From NCBI GenBank assembly GCA_012295275.1, contig CM022679.1, positions 18,608,842 through 18,655,841 of the forward strand: 47,000 nt of DNA, written 5' to 3'. Both the position numbers and the translations under genes were made by a program. Under the pieces are notes generated by a model. That model searched no databases. It was given only the letters and a program-made list of their open reading frames with translations, and was not told the origin of the DNA. Shown here piece after piece: positions 10,917 through 24,043 of the stretch. This DNA is from Chrysomallon squamiferum (Eukaryota > Mollusca > Gastropoda > Neomphalida > Peltospiridae). Numbering within the stretch: the stretch's first letter is position 1; each line of letters starts with the position of its first letter.

Positions 10917-10943
<27 letters not shown>
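10849..10943. repeat. (CATA)n microsatellite
   Basis: Nearly pure tetranucleotide array with two small interruptions. Confidence 0.95.
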
Positions 10944-10947
<4 letters not shown>

Positions 10948-11213
10948 CTTACATACAAGCAACAACAATTACAAATAAAAGTCTATTAATAAGTATTTTA
11001 TAATATAGCAATAAAGAGACACAGTCTTCGTTTCGTCATTAGACCTACAAAATATTAAATGCAGAATTCGGTGACTTCAGGCATCAGTAAGACTCAAGAT
11101 AACAACTCGCCTTCCGATTTTGATAGGTATTAGCTGTAATTGTAGAAATTCTATATTTATGATTAATTCGAAGCAGTTTTCAAAGCAGTGATACTATGTG
11201 GTGTTTGAAGGTT

Positions 11214-11300
11214 TGTTTGTATGTATGTATGTATGTATGTATGTATGTATGTATATATGTATGTATGTATGTAAATATGTATATATGTATGTGTGTCTAT
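11214..11300. repeat. (GTAT)n microsatellite
   Basis: A GTAT array with TATA interruptions. It is the reverse complement of the 10849-10943 motif and lies about 270 bp away, so the pair could fold together. Confidence 0.93.
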
Positions 11301-11515
11301 GTGTTTAATGTGCATATGTGTGTTGTGTGTATCTAAGTGTATGTGTGTGTATGTGCGTATATTTTTGTTTTATCGTTATATTTAATCAAATAATTTTTTT
11401 AAAACAATTCTTCTTTTTTTCTTTTTTTAACATGCGTACGATATTAAATGCACAAAAGTATACCACTTAATTGTATTGTCAGTATTATTTTACCACTATG
11501 ACTCACAAATAATAG

Positions 11516-11775
11516 TTGATAGAAAGTACAGCCAGACCAGAGTTTGGGGTATATGAAAGGCATACTGCCAATCTGATAGTGTTCTACGGGTGTAAATCTG
11601 TCAAGATTGCCGATGTCTTAAAAGATTGTTTTAAACATGTTAGCTTCTTGTTATCTGTCTGCCAATCTAAGCTGTGCTCTCGCCATGATAAAATCGACTG
11701 GCAGCGGGCCACGTGCTTCCCACCATTGAAGTTGTCATGTCACGCATATGAACATTGTGCAATTAGCAGAAACCC

Positions 11776-11776
<1 letters not shown>
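11516..11776. other. Less AT-rich patch ending in (TAA)n, possible old retroelement
   Basis: The composition is richer in GC than its surroundings, and the patch ends exactly where a TAA repeat begins, as the tails of some retroposed elements do. The ORF across it (87 codons) matches no family that I know. Confidence 0.25.
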
Positions 11777-11827
<51 letters not shown>

Positions 11828-11854
11828 CATTATTATTATTATTATTATTATTAT
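11777..11854. repeat. (AAT)n-(ATT)n inverted microsatellite
   Basis: About 34 bp of AAT repeats is followed at once by about 43 bp of ATT repeats, so the block is a near-perfect hairpin. Confidence 0.93.
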
Positions 11855-11993
11855 ATGAATGTAATTTTTCAGTATTTTCTAACTCAGTAATTTGACAATG
11901 TGAATTAATGCAAACTTTTCATTCTCTTTTTTCTTTTCATCATATCTTGTTCTCTTTATGCACAAATATATGCCAATGTGTATGAATATATTT

Positions 11994-12052
11994 ATGTGTA
12001 TGTATGTATGTATGTATGTATGTATATATATATATGTATGTATCTATGTATC
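11994..12052. repeat. (GTAT)n microsatellite
   Basis: A GTAT array with an internal TATATATA stretch. Confidence 0.9.
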
Positions 12053-12650
12053 TACGTTATATCACTTTTTTATACGACAGTAATTATTTATCAATTTTTT
12101 CGGTTTAAATATCTATACCAGTAGATTTTATATGTCACATGAGCCTATTTTAAATTAGATGACAGTATCATTTTTTATAAATAATATATTATGTCATGTT
12201 TTGTTGTCATGTGATACTTCAACAAACAAATAAACAACTATAGTTATATATATATATATTGACTGAAGTCCAATAGTGAACAAGGCGAAAACACTGAGGA
12301 CGGAGTGTTTCATGCAGACAAGCACAGATTTGTGTATGTAAAAGAAATGTTAAATTTTTTCATCTTCACTTTACCATTTTTATACATTTAAGCAGTAGCT
12401 CTCCACTAACACATTGCGTTAGGTCAAGAAAACCCTTAAAATGTGTTCTGCTATACAAATGCTATGATAAGAAATTAAATGGAGATGAGAAATAGAGTTA
12501 GTGATTTATACTGCTCAGACACACACTCACACTCACCATTATCCTTATCAAAACATTCTCCGATCTATTCTTTGAGTTCCTCATTCATTCCTAATTTTTT
12601 ATGTATAATTAATGGTTTTCTCTTCATATTTTTTTTCACTTACATTGCAG

Positions 12651-12748
12651 GCAAGCGTGGATTCATAAAGTACCATGATGCCGGTCATAAAACTGTAACT
12701 GTTAAACCATTCCTGATAACTGACAGCTGTCAACCACAAAATGTGTAG
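12651..12748 (+). CDS. Orphan terminal exon candidate
   Basis: A strong acceptor (T-rich tract, then ttacattgcag) precedes an open frame that starts with two bases finishing a codon (GC) and reads KRGFIKYHDAGH, then VKPFLITDSCQPQNV and TAG. It therefore needs a donor in phase 1. Ependymin-related exon 4 ends in exactly that phase, and the F...P..C layout loosely resembles the real exon 5. It could be an alternative or relic last exon of that gene or of a lost paralogue. It could also belong to something else. Confidence 0.35.
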
Positions 12749-12994
12749 AAAAAAAGTTGTATGAATGGAATTGCTCATGTTCACATCAGAAACCTCATAC
12801 TGTAAAGTGACAGAGCTTACTGGCTCATAGATCGAGGCCAACCCACGACCACACGCTAACTAGAGTGCAGGCAGGCAGAGACGCTATCGCCCTGACATTA
12901 TATTTTTAAAAAAATGAAGATTATTTAGCTGAAACGGAGGAATAATCAGGTAAGGTATTTAAGATCAAAAGATTTCGCCAAGTTGTTGGGAAGG

Positions 12995-13003
12995 TTTAAA
13001 AAG
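12995..13003 (+). promoter_or_regulatory. Possible TATA-like element of the CAP gene
   Basis: TTTAAAAAG lies about 150 bp before the ATG at 13151, in a slightly less AT-rich stretch. This is a weak match with no other promoter element visible. Confidence 0.25.
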
Positions 13004-13150
13004 CGGCTTCTATCTGTGATCTGTTTACAGTCTGCCAATCACTCCGAGAGACAACCAACGACAGTCTACGTTTCTGTTATTACTCTGACGTCCAGTGTAT
13101 CATAGAGGCAGTTTTTGGAAACAGCTGTTTAGTGTGTTCAGAAGGACAGA

Positions 13151-13312
13151 ATGGATAGGTTGCAGTTTATTTTTTCAGTATTCCTTATTTCTGTTTATCT
13201 TTCTATATGTCATGGAGAGAAACTGATAGACATTTCACCGTATTTTACCAAAATCATAGACAAACACAATGAAGTACGGAGAGAGGTCGGTGCGTCAAAT
13301 ATGCAGTATGTG
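13151..13312 (+). CDS. CAP gene, coding exon 1
   Basis: It encodes residues 1-54: a signal peptide ending near HG (21-22), then the HNEVRREVGASNM stretch that opens a CAP domain. The donor is GTG|gtacgt in phase 0; joining to exon 2 gives the family SNM...W motif. Confidence 0.9.
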
Positions 13313-14322
13313 GTACGTATAAAATTTAATGTACTATACATTGTACATGTTAGAATAAGACGTTCAACAAATACATTATTATTATTAGTAGTAGTAGTTA
13401 TTTGAAGTAGTAGAAGAATTAGTAGTAGTACTGTTGTTATTGTTTTCTAAAGGTTCATAATTGAATGATATTGTTAACATAGTTATATAAGATTTATATT
13501 TGTTAAAACATACGACTCGTCACCTGACGTATGTTAATGTCATGAAATGTTATTAGTACGTTAAATTATTGCCACTCGCTTATGACGCTAGGTGACTTAG
13601 TGGGTCACGCTAATCATAACATCATAAGTCATGAACTCGTATATGGAATAATAAAATCATTTCTCGAGAACTCAGCTGGTATGAGTTATTTTGAAACAAA
13701 CTGTTACAGTTATTATCAGCGTTTTTTCTTCTTTTGAGTTTCTGCTACAATTAATAAAGAAAAAAAACAAAACCCTGACATTTTATACGAAAATATAACC
13801 AGCTAACATTTTATATATAATTTAAATATGTAAAAGTATTATTGATTTGAAATTATTGTGTTTCATTTCGATTTCTGATTCAGCGACTTCATTCTATAAA
13901 GAAAAAGATATGTAGTTTCCTTCTGTTTATTATTATTTGAAAGAATAACTAATGTAATGTAAATACATTACTCAAACATCAACAGACTGAATATTCATTA
14001 TTACAAATAACATTATTCCTGTGAACTGCGTAATAATTAACTGTAGGTCAAGGCAGACAAACACTATCCCACTGAAAGAAGTAAAAATACTTAAGCTTTA
14101 GGCTTTTATTTATTGTTTTGTTACTAACTGGGTACACCACCTCCGATGGATATCTTGTTTAGGTTTCGTTTAGATTACAGTTTCCTTCGAGGTTAACATC
14201 ATTTAGTTTAATGAAAATAATAATCATTCTACAAATAACTATTCTTACACCGATGTAAAGACGACATCACACATTATTTCTAAATGTTTGATCGAAGATT
14301 TTACAGTTACAAGAATAACGTC

Positions 14323-14353
<31 letters not shown>

Positions 14354-17300
14354 TAATAATAATAATAATAATAATATAAAAATGTTTATTGACAGGCCTA
14401 GCTAATTTTTTTGTATGTTGTTTTTTTATACTATTTTTGAATAGTGTTTTGTAAGTAAATTCACCAGACTCCGATGATATCTCATTATTTACATTCTGAA
14501 TTAAAATACTGCTAGAATTGTCGACTGATGAGGTTGTTATATAAGTAAGAAAGACACCTAGACGATACATTTTTATACAGAGGTCTTACGCCGTCAGAAA
14601 AGAACTCGTGTGACGTTTATTTTCATTTCTGGGATAAAATATTAACTGCCACGAGACGTTCTTCAGATCTTTGTATGTCGGTTTTGTATCAACATATTTG
14701 ATGAAATTCCATGTAATATAAAACAAGAAATCTGATTGCCTTTGATTCTAATTTCTTTTTCTCCCTTCTTCTTTTTTTTTTCACTCAAAATAAACAAAAT
14801 AGATCACATTAAATTTAAAAACATATATATAGAAGTCAGAGAAATAAATTTTAAAATTTATTAATGTATCACTTCAGGACATAGGAATCACACACGCAGA
14901 AAAACACATCCAAAATTTCAACTTAGTATATTTTAAATTCGGACTTGCTTTATTGTCCTTTAGTTGTTTAGTTAAACAGAATGTTGGCGGACTGTTCTAT
15001 ATATATTGTGGATACATCTAGTATTAGTCGGATACGAAGTTTTCGGCTGTTTGTAACAGTTATAACAACAAAGTACATAGATATAATATTTCATGGTGTT
15101 GTAGAAGTCTTAGTATTACTATTCGAAAGGTTTGGGAAGATTACATTTTTTTATCATCTAATGATGTGTCGTAATTTGTCGTAACCAATAATGCATACAG
15201 ATACAGACTTTTATTGCCTATTGTGCATGCATACATATATGTCTCGGTAGTCGACCACCTTGAAGATGAGGTAGATTAAATGTCATACGTTCATGTCTTG
15301 TCGTCGGCACATGACAATGTGTCAGTTCTGAAAAGATTTTGTCTCTTTGTTTCAATAAAACAAGTTCATCTTTATTCATTTCTGAATACATAAACGTGTG
15401 TGTATTTTGTTGTATTGGCACGATTGTTTGTATTGCTGTTTTAAGCTGTACTGAAATGTTTCCAGACTAATACTTTTAGTTTATTTTACATTTTTAATGC
15501 ATATCTTTTGTTTACTCTCCTATACACAGAGAACAGAATGGAAAAGTATCTTTTGAAATGATGTAACTTTATAATTTCTTCATCGATGATAGTTTTGACA
15601 ACAGAAAGATTGGCGGAAATTACAATGACATCTTGATAAGTTGTTTAGATAATATCTCTAGATAGAAAAAAAAAAAAATAAAAATAAAGAATTGAAATGT
15701 TTGTACGTACGTACGTACATATGTTTGGATATGAATATTCTGTGTCTTACGTGCATCTGATTAGACAATATTCAGGAATACACTGGCGCAGGAGGACAAA
15801 GTCAAGTCAGGACCTCTCAAAGTCGTTGACGAAATTCATGTGTATTGTACCTATTCGCCCGCACTTTGCGTTCAAACATGAAAAAAAACAAACAAAAAAA
15901 ATTGGCAATAACCGAGGGTAATCATCGCTTCATATGAAGCACGCCGTTCTTTTTGATTTTTCGTCATTTTTGCGTGCATTTATTTTTTGTTGGAAACCTG
16001 GCACTGGCAAGTAGGTGTTGCAAATTACCGATAATATCAATACCGGTAACTTACCGACCGATATTCTCAATACTGGTTTTCACCGGTTTTAGTTAATTTG
16101 TGCATAGGAAACGGTACTTATGGGGCTTTTGTGGACACTGTTTTCTCTTACACATACTCATCTTATTTATTATTTAACACTCATCTGACAACATTATTCA
16201 TTATCCTCCTTTTCCTCCTGTCTTCAGAAAAAATCATGAAATGAACCTTCACAGAACTTAAAATGGGAACAAGAAGTATATAAGAAATGTACATGCAATA
16301 AAAAACCAAGACGAAATGTGGATGCGAATTTTATAAAAAGGAACAAGGAAATTACGTTTATTATCCAAAATGTACATAATATGTTTTGCAACTGTTGAGA
16401 AGTTCTGATTCATTCCTCGATACTCGAGAAGTATGACTTTAAAAAACACTAAACATCTAGTGTCTTGGGCGACAACCGAGAAGCAGGAACCAATCCCTTA
16501 TCACTAGTCGCCAAAATCACTTAGGATGGCACACTTGTCAGCAATCAAACAGGTAAACGTGGAATATTAAACAGACGAGCATCGAACTCGCAGCTGAAGA
16601 CACGCTAGGAGCACCCGAGTAACTAAAATAATTTTTAGTTAACAAATAACATATCTCTCAACATAACTCGTTAAAATTTAGAATACCGGTATTGGTGCTT
16701 CGATAAGGGTATTACCCATCAGCTACTAAAACTTGACGACATTACCGTTCGGCCATCAAGACAATCCTGTGTATGTCTGTTTGTTTGTACGGATGTGTAT
16801 GTATGTATGTATGTATGTATGTATGTATGTATTTATGTATTTATGTATTTATGTTTGTATGTATTTATATGTTTATGTATTTATGTGTGTAAGTATGTAT
16901 GTTTGTATGTATGTTTGTATGTATGTTTGTATGTATGTTTGTATGTATGTTCGTTTATTTGTTGTGATGTGTATGTGTATGTCTGTTCGTATCTTTTTAT
17001 CTATTTCTTTGTCGTCAGTCTGTCTGTCTGAATGGTTGTCTATCACTATATCTGGTTGACCGTAGTCTGCTGTCTGTCTGTTTATCTGTCTATCTATTTC
17101 ACTTTCTCTGTATCTAGATATACACATACCACCCACACGTGCCCGACACAAATATAGCGGCACACAAGCACGCGATTGTTCCCATATTTAAATAGCTGAA
17201 ATATGTCATCTTTATTATTATTATTAAAATATTTATCACAGAATGCACGATACTTAATAATTGTCCTAAATTTGATCAACATATTTTATTATCATCTTTA

Positions 17301-20300
17301 CACTGTTTGGTATTTTATTGTGCTATTTCACCATATGATACTACAGGCATATAATTTATTACCTCTATTCATCGAAGTCGGTGTTTGGGTTTCCCTCTCC
17401 GATTTTCTTTAAGGAGAGTGTAAAAAATGTGCAATGTCAGCGCGAGGCGCCTGTTTGCGACACCATGCAGGAACGGATCGCCGCCTCTACCATTCAATAC
17501 GGCGGAGCTAACCACCGTGAAGATGCCTCTGACCTATCATATTCTCTGATAAGGGCCAGGGAAATGCCAACAATGGGTTGTGATAATTTCGGTTACAGTG
17601 ATCTCTACTGATCATTTTGATCGTTCTTCTTCTTTTGCCAGCTGGCGATACCATTACAAGACGTGTTAATATCATCCAGTATTCCTTACCGCCACATTAT
17701 TTCAGCTTCTTCACCTTGACTAACAAGACTGTTTGCGTTCATTCAGTTACGTCGAATACTGTAAAGTATTCCTCGAGGCCCTTGACTGTCGATCTTTTGA
17801 GAGTAAGACAATTCTACGAGAATTACCTCAAACTAAAATCTACCTCACTTCAAAGATAAACGAAACTACAACAGTGAAAAAATAATTAACCTTTACAATT
17901 TTCAAGTCTTATTTTATAACTAATGCCTATATTTGTATTTGTATTTGTAATGGGAGGTAAATATGAATTGTATATAAATGGAATATATTACTATATCCTC
18001 ATAAATATTATGAAATCAATATAGTTTAGTCCTGTTAGAGGAAAGCATATTACAGAATCAAAATAAACATTATTTTATTTTATAACCAGATAATATAGAT
18101 TTAAGAAATAATTGTGTTGATACATTTATTTCCATAATAATACAGATACAGCAACATCAACATACTGTTTGAATTACTTTGCACTTAAACACATATACAT
18201 AATTTGTCGTGAGATTTTTATACAGAGATATTACGTAGTTATACGCATGGTTAAGGACAGATAGTTAAACACTGTGAGTTATAAAACAAGTCATAAGTAT
18301 GTCGGTGTATTTATTAATACGTTGCAAGATGATTAAAGATTGATTGTACATAGCAGGGAAAGTCAACAGATCTAAGTTATGTAGATCGTCGCTTCACTAT
18401 TTAAAGTAAGAAATCGGTTTTTACCTACTTTAGACATGTACTGACTAAAGTAGTATGGATTTCTTTTAAAATCAATTACCTTAATCTAGATGAAATCAAA
18501 CCTAGGTAATTTTGTTGAAAATATCCTTCTAAAACGCTTTTGTCACTTTAAAATATTTCGTCAAACCTAATTAGTCCAAATTACCGTACTAATTTAAAGT
18601 GAATGTATTTGTTTCCTGAAATCAAACACCATCAATTATGTTGTGACTGTATGTGTTTCCGATTAGATCAAAATATCTGGCGCAATTAGTTTTAAAAATG
18701 TTTATTCTTATATCACATTCTTCAGTCTGTTTAGTCATTTTCTAAACTGGCATTAGCTCATCCGAGTAATTACCACCAGACAACCATAAATACTTTAATA
18801 TTCTTTTAAGAAACAAAATTACCGGTTTCGTTTAAAATTCTTTTAAACTGCAGTCTTTCTTCATGAGAATCAAATGATATTTACCAGAATAAATCAGTCC
18901 TAGTACATACAGGAGAAACATATCTGTCGACTCTTTTCAAAAGATAATCGTATTCCCCTTCTAATGAACCCATATTTCCGTTACTTAGGTTTTGGGGAGC
19001 CACTTATATATAACAACTGCAAACAATATCCATTTTAAAATTTCAACCACTCATGATTATTAAATGTTTTGAAAATAAAAGTACACGTCCAACAAATTCT
19101 GTATTTATGAAGGGAAAACAAAATACATGTGCTGAGTCAGAGTAATCTATAGGTATATAATCATGATCTTTTAAATTCGCTTAGTGCTAGACGAGGCAAA
19201 GTTAAACAATATGTCTGTCAGTCTTGAATTTACGTCATTTGTATTTGATAGAGAAAAGAAAATTGTAACATCCGTCACATTCCTACCAGTCTTCACTACT
19301 GACTTAGACAGTCAGTAGTTTTAGCACACAAGTTGGTTTCTCTAATTACTAAATTCTCCAGAACCCATTTCTTGAGCTATTTTCAAGAAAAATCAATTCC
19401 AGTTAATGAGGCAACATCCTCAGAAATAAAGATATGTATTCTGTTTGAAACAATATTATTTACAGATCCAAGAAAAAGAATATGTGATCACCAAATCACA
19501 CATTTTATGTCAAAATGAACAATAAAAATTATAATTGTATTATGATAGAGGTAGAAAAAAGGAAAAGAAACATATTTATCGGTTTAAAAGAGATATTTGC
19601 TATCAACGGTATTGATCAAATCCATAACCTCATTATTAAGGATAGTCACTATGTCACCTTCATTCTGATAAAGAGAAAACTTCTAAGAAAATCATCTGCC
19701 CAAAGACGAATCCTATACTATAGAAAAAGTGCCAATCCAAGTTAGTAACTGGTGGGTTGTTCAGTATTATAATGAACTTTTTGCCTGGTTAAATAAAGCA
19801 GATTCATGATAAGAATTAAGAACTGACCTTTATGCACCAGAGAGAACAAATATTTCTATATTAAAGAGACGATGAAGATAAAGTTCTACCTCCACCATGT
19901 TTACTGAAAAAGATGCCCGAAAAGTGAGGCAAATCTCCTCGATTTCTATACAGTATATAATAGAATATGGTACATTAAAACATGGATAAAGAACTTCGTT
20001 TTATGTCACCGGAAAAAATGTAACATCCACAACCATATCGTGCATTACAAATATATAGTAATTTTAGTTATTCTTTTATTTCAAACTAAATTATAATTAG
20101 TTGTCTTCTATAGCTATTTCACCTGCACTCAAAGTGCAAATATTTATCTGTAGGATTTAAAAATTATTTGAAATAAAGTTATTTGGTTTTTACCTATGTC
20201 CTTTTGATGTAATGTCCGTCCGCCAAGCACATATTTTTAATTTCTGCATGCCGTCTTTTCTCTGTGACACCAAAGAGATGTGAACATCTCAGGGCTATGT

Positions 20301-21346
20301 TCCTGGGAGTATGACTCTAGTAGTCAAGGCAGTTGGAATTTCAACTACCCCTCTGAATATAACGTTGTCAGACTGCAATTGCCATATAATATATAGATAT
20401 TATTTACACTGAAAAAAACAAACAAACAAAAAAACAACTAACTAAATAAATAAATAAATAAAATTAAAAACCTCCCCACAGCAACATTTATGTGTAGATT
20501 TCATTAAAATGAACTGGATAATTGATAGAAGTGAAAAATAAAGCTAGCACTATCGAATGTACAAATTACAAAACTCAGTTATTAATATGGTCTACGCCAA
20601 AACCGCCTGTTATACTCTTTGTTTCTCTTTTCTGTAAAAATTATCAAATAAAATATTATTATTCTCTAAAAAAAAAATTGCCAACATTAACAACAGAACT
20701 TTTGACCCAGACTGTATTTTAGTACATGTGGCGCAATCGTATGCATTTTTTTCTCAGCTTTGAAATAATTTGACACGTGACACATAAAACAGCCTCGTTT
20801 AGGACAGTATCTCTTTGTGTAAATAATGTCTTTCTATTAAATTTGCTATAGTCTGCTTTTAAACATAAAGGACCGCAACACAATGTTTAATTATATTTGC
20901 CGTCAGAAAAAAGCGGTACAAGTTAAGCACCTTTGACCCCTCCTGAACCTGAGACCAGGTTAACTGCTAGTTGTAATTGTCAGAATAATGATACACTACA
21001 AACTATACATAGGTGATGAAATCGTTTCTCTCCCGTCATTTGCAAAGGCGTGTTAAAATTGTCATATCCAATGTTGTGGTTCAGAATTTTCTTATGATCA
21101 ACTGACGTTTTGTAGTTGTTAGTAACGACATGGCCACGGTATGTTATCCCTCATCTATTTGACAGGTAGAAAGGTCATTTCTTTCTTTCTTTCTTTTTTT
21201 CTTTTTTTTTTAATTAATCCTTAAACGTTATTTCATTTTTATTGCAGTTTTGCATTTTGATATTTAATAACAATGTACATAGCATCTTTGTTTTATTATT
21301 TTATTTAAACACATTAATACTGAAAAGCTATTATAAGAATATATAA

Positions 21347-21381
<35 letters not shown>

Positions 21382-21410
21382 AAAAAAAAAAAAAAAATAA
21401 TGATAAAATA

Positions 21411-21446
<36 letters not shown>

Positions 21447-23012
21447 TAATAATAATAAATGTATTAATAAATTAATACATTATTAATTAATAATAAAACG
21501 ACAAAACTTGAAACCAACTTATGTTCACAAAACTGATAATTATTCTTAATGGTATGATTTGTAATCCTTTTAATTTTATTGACATATTCCTCGAATTTTA
21601 AAGGTGAACTAGTTCGCTATTTGGTGAAAAATTGAAGATAAGAATCAGTTTAATTCTTTCATTTTTTTGTGTGGAAATATAAAATATAAATTACTGTGTT
21701 GGTTTTCAGACCTGGGATGATCATTTAAAACTGAAAGCAGAACGATGGGCACAGAAATGCCGATATGAACGGCCTGATTTGAAACAGAACACTTTTTCAC
21801 GACTGCATGGTCACAACTTATACTACTCACAGGGTACCACCAGTTCCTGGCACAGGATTACTCGAACCATCGATAGGGCTCTGAATTCGTGGATCAGAGA
21901 GAAAGAATACTTCCAGTATGGTGTCGATTGTGGAAGCGCCTGTTCGTACGTTCAGGTACGTCAAAATTGGACGCACTAGAAAAAAACAAAATATAAAATT
22001 AGCCGCCATGCTTTTCATCAGTCCGTAAATTACTTTAAAGTTTTTCTTTAAAAACTACTATCGTGTACTTTCTTATTATTTTGTTCCATATCTTTTAAAA
22101 CTTATTTATTTATATATTTTTGTTTTTATTTGATTGATTTTTTTTGGTTTATTTATTTTTATTTTAATTTAGCTTGTAATTGATCTAAGCTGTTATTTGA
22201 CAGTTTCTTGTTGATTCTATTTTCATGACCATCATTAATTTCAAAACCGATCAGTGATAAAAGACAGTCACTGTACAACAGACCTGTATTTCTCTGTTTT
22301 AAAAGAAAGTTGTTAAAGATCATGACAGTAAATTATATTTGCCTAACCCATTTCTCATCATGTTCTTTCTTAGTATCGAAGTTTTCATAATTACTTATTT
22401 AATATCAATTCAGAAGTTGAAAATTAATGGAAAAAAAGAAAGAAAGAAAGAAAAGATCCAGAAAAGCAAACACAAACCCCCAGAAACAACAAAAACAAAT
22501 TAAAAATGAATCAAAGAAAAAAATAATAGTCTATTTCAAAGAAAAGAAATACATAGAGGTAATAAACTATGCTATTTGAACATCCAACAGACTTATATTA
22601 TTTCTAGTCCGTAGTTTTATATGTGTGTGTGTATGTGTGATTTTTAAATTGCTTTGTGTTCAAATAATTTGTGAAATTATGTTGTGTCAATAACTTGTGA
22701 ATTAGTATCGATACATTTTTAGGCAGTGTATTTAAATTATTACATATACTAGATGCAGCTTCTAAGAAGGTTTAAAAATTGTATCTGCTGAGAAACCTTT
22801 AGCATATTTTTAGATTTTGTTTTTCAGATGGTGTTTGCAAAAACCAACAAGATAGGATGTGCTTTAAGCTACTGTCAGTATCTTCGCGCGGGGAAGTACT
22901 GGATCCGCCACGCCACTCTGTTTGTGTGCTACTATTCACCAAGGTGATTATACTTTGTATGTTACTGCTCATAAATTAATTATATTCTCTGTAATACAAC
23001 TTACCAATATAA

Positions 23013-23071
<59 letters not shown>

Positions 23072-23888
23072 ATGTTAATTGATTGTTTTTAGGGGAAATC
23101 TTGTTGGTGAATACCCCTATCTTGGAGGTGCTGTTTGTTCAAAATGTCCTTACGGGACGACATGTGATCATGGTGGACTGTGCTCACCACCTGGTATGTT
23201 TTCTTTATAATATCATTTTACATTAAATGGAAATTGTTTGTATGTATGTGTGTCTGCGTGTGTGTTTTTATGTGTATTCACATCTTTCTACGTATCTATT
23301 TATCGGTCTGTCTGTCTGTTTGTCTGTCTATCTATCTGTCTGTCTATCTATCCATCTATCCAAATATCGATCTATTGATCCATTCATCTGTCCATTCTTC
23401 CACCCATGAAAACATATATCTGTCAACCTATTCATCCCTTTACTCCAGTTTGCTTATATATATATATATATATAACATTTATTTATTAAAATAGCATATT
23501 TTGCATATAAATATTTATTATTATCACTTTTTAATATATATGTACATGGAATAAAAATAACAACACAACATGAACTTTGCGTCTACACAGTAATGTCTGA
23601 TATTATTATGATTATGATTATGATTATTATTATTATTATTATCATTATTATTATTATTATTACTGTTGTTGTTGTAGTTAGTATTATAAATTAATAGAAA
23701 TAATAATTTTAAAATATATGTATACTTTAGTTGATCATCACAAAAAAATAAGCATTAAACAGCATTTATTTTTGAATTTATATAGGAGATATTAGTACCT
23801 TGTTTCTTATTCAAGTCAGGAAATAGAAATTTACTTACATGCTGTGGATAGAGATTGCAGCGCAATCCTCATTACAAAAGCACAAAAA

Positions 23889-23959
<71 letters not shown>

Positions 23960-23985
23960 AACTAAATAAATAATAATATAAAAAC

Positions 23986-24043
<58 letters not shown>

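Larger units (their letters stand above)
13313..17380. other. CAP gene intron 1, first half
   Basis: A long AT-rich intron with (AAT)n at 14322-14377, poly-A near 15667 and a GTAC patch near 15704. It also holds a perfect 14-bp palindrome (GCTTCATATGAAGC, 15927-15940), which may be chance. Confidence 0.6.

Noticed and set aside
16733-17163. Tyr/Cys/Met-rich and Ile/Gln/Thr repeat ORFs
   Set aside because: Translations of GTAT and TGTC arrays.
19333-19745. Two consecutive ORFs as a nested gene
   Set aside because: No recognisable motif, Lys/Ile/Asn-rich composition of the AT background and no good splice sites joining them.
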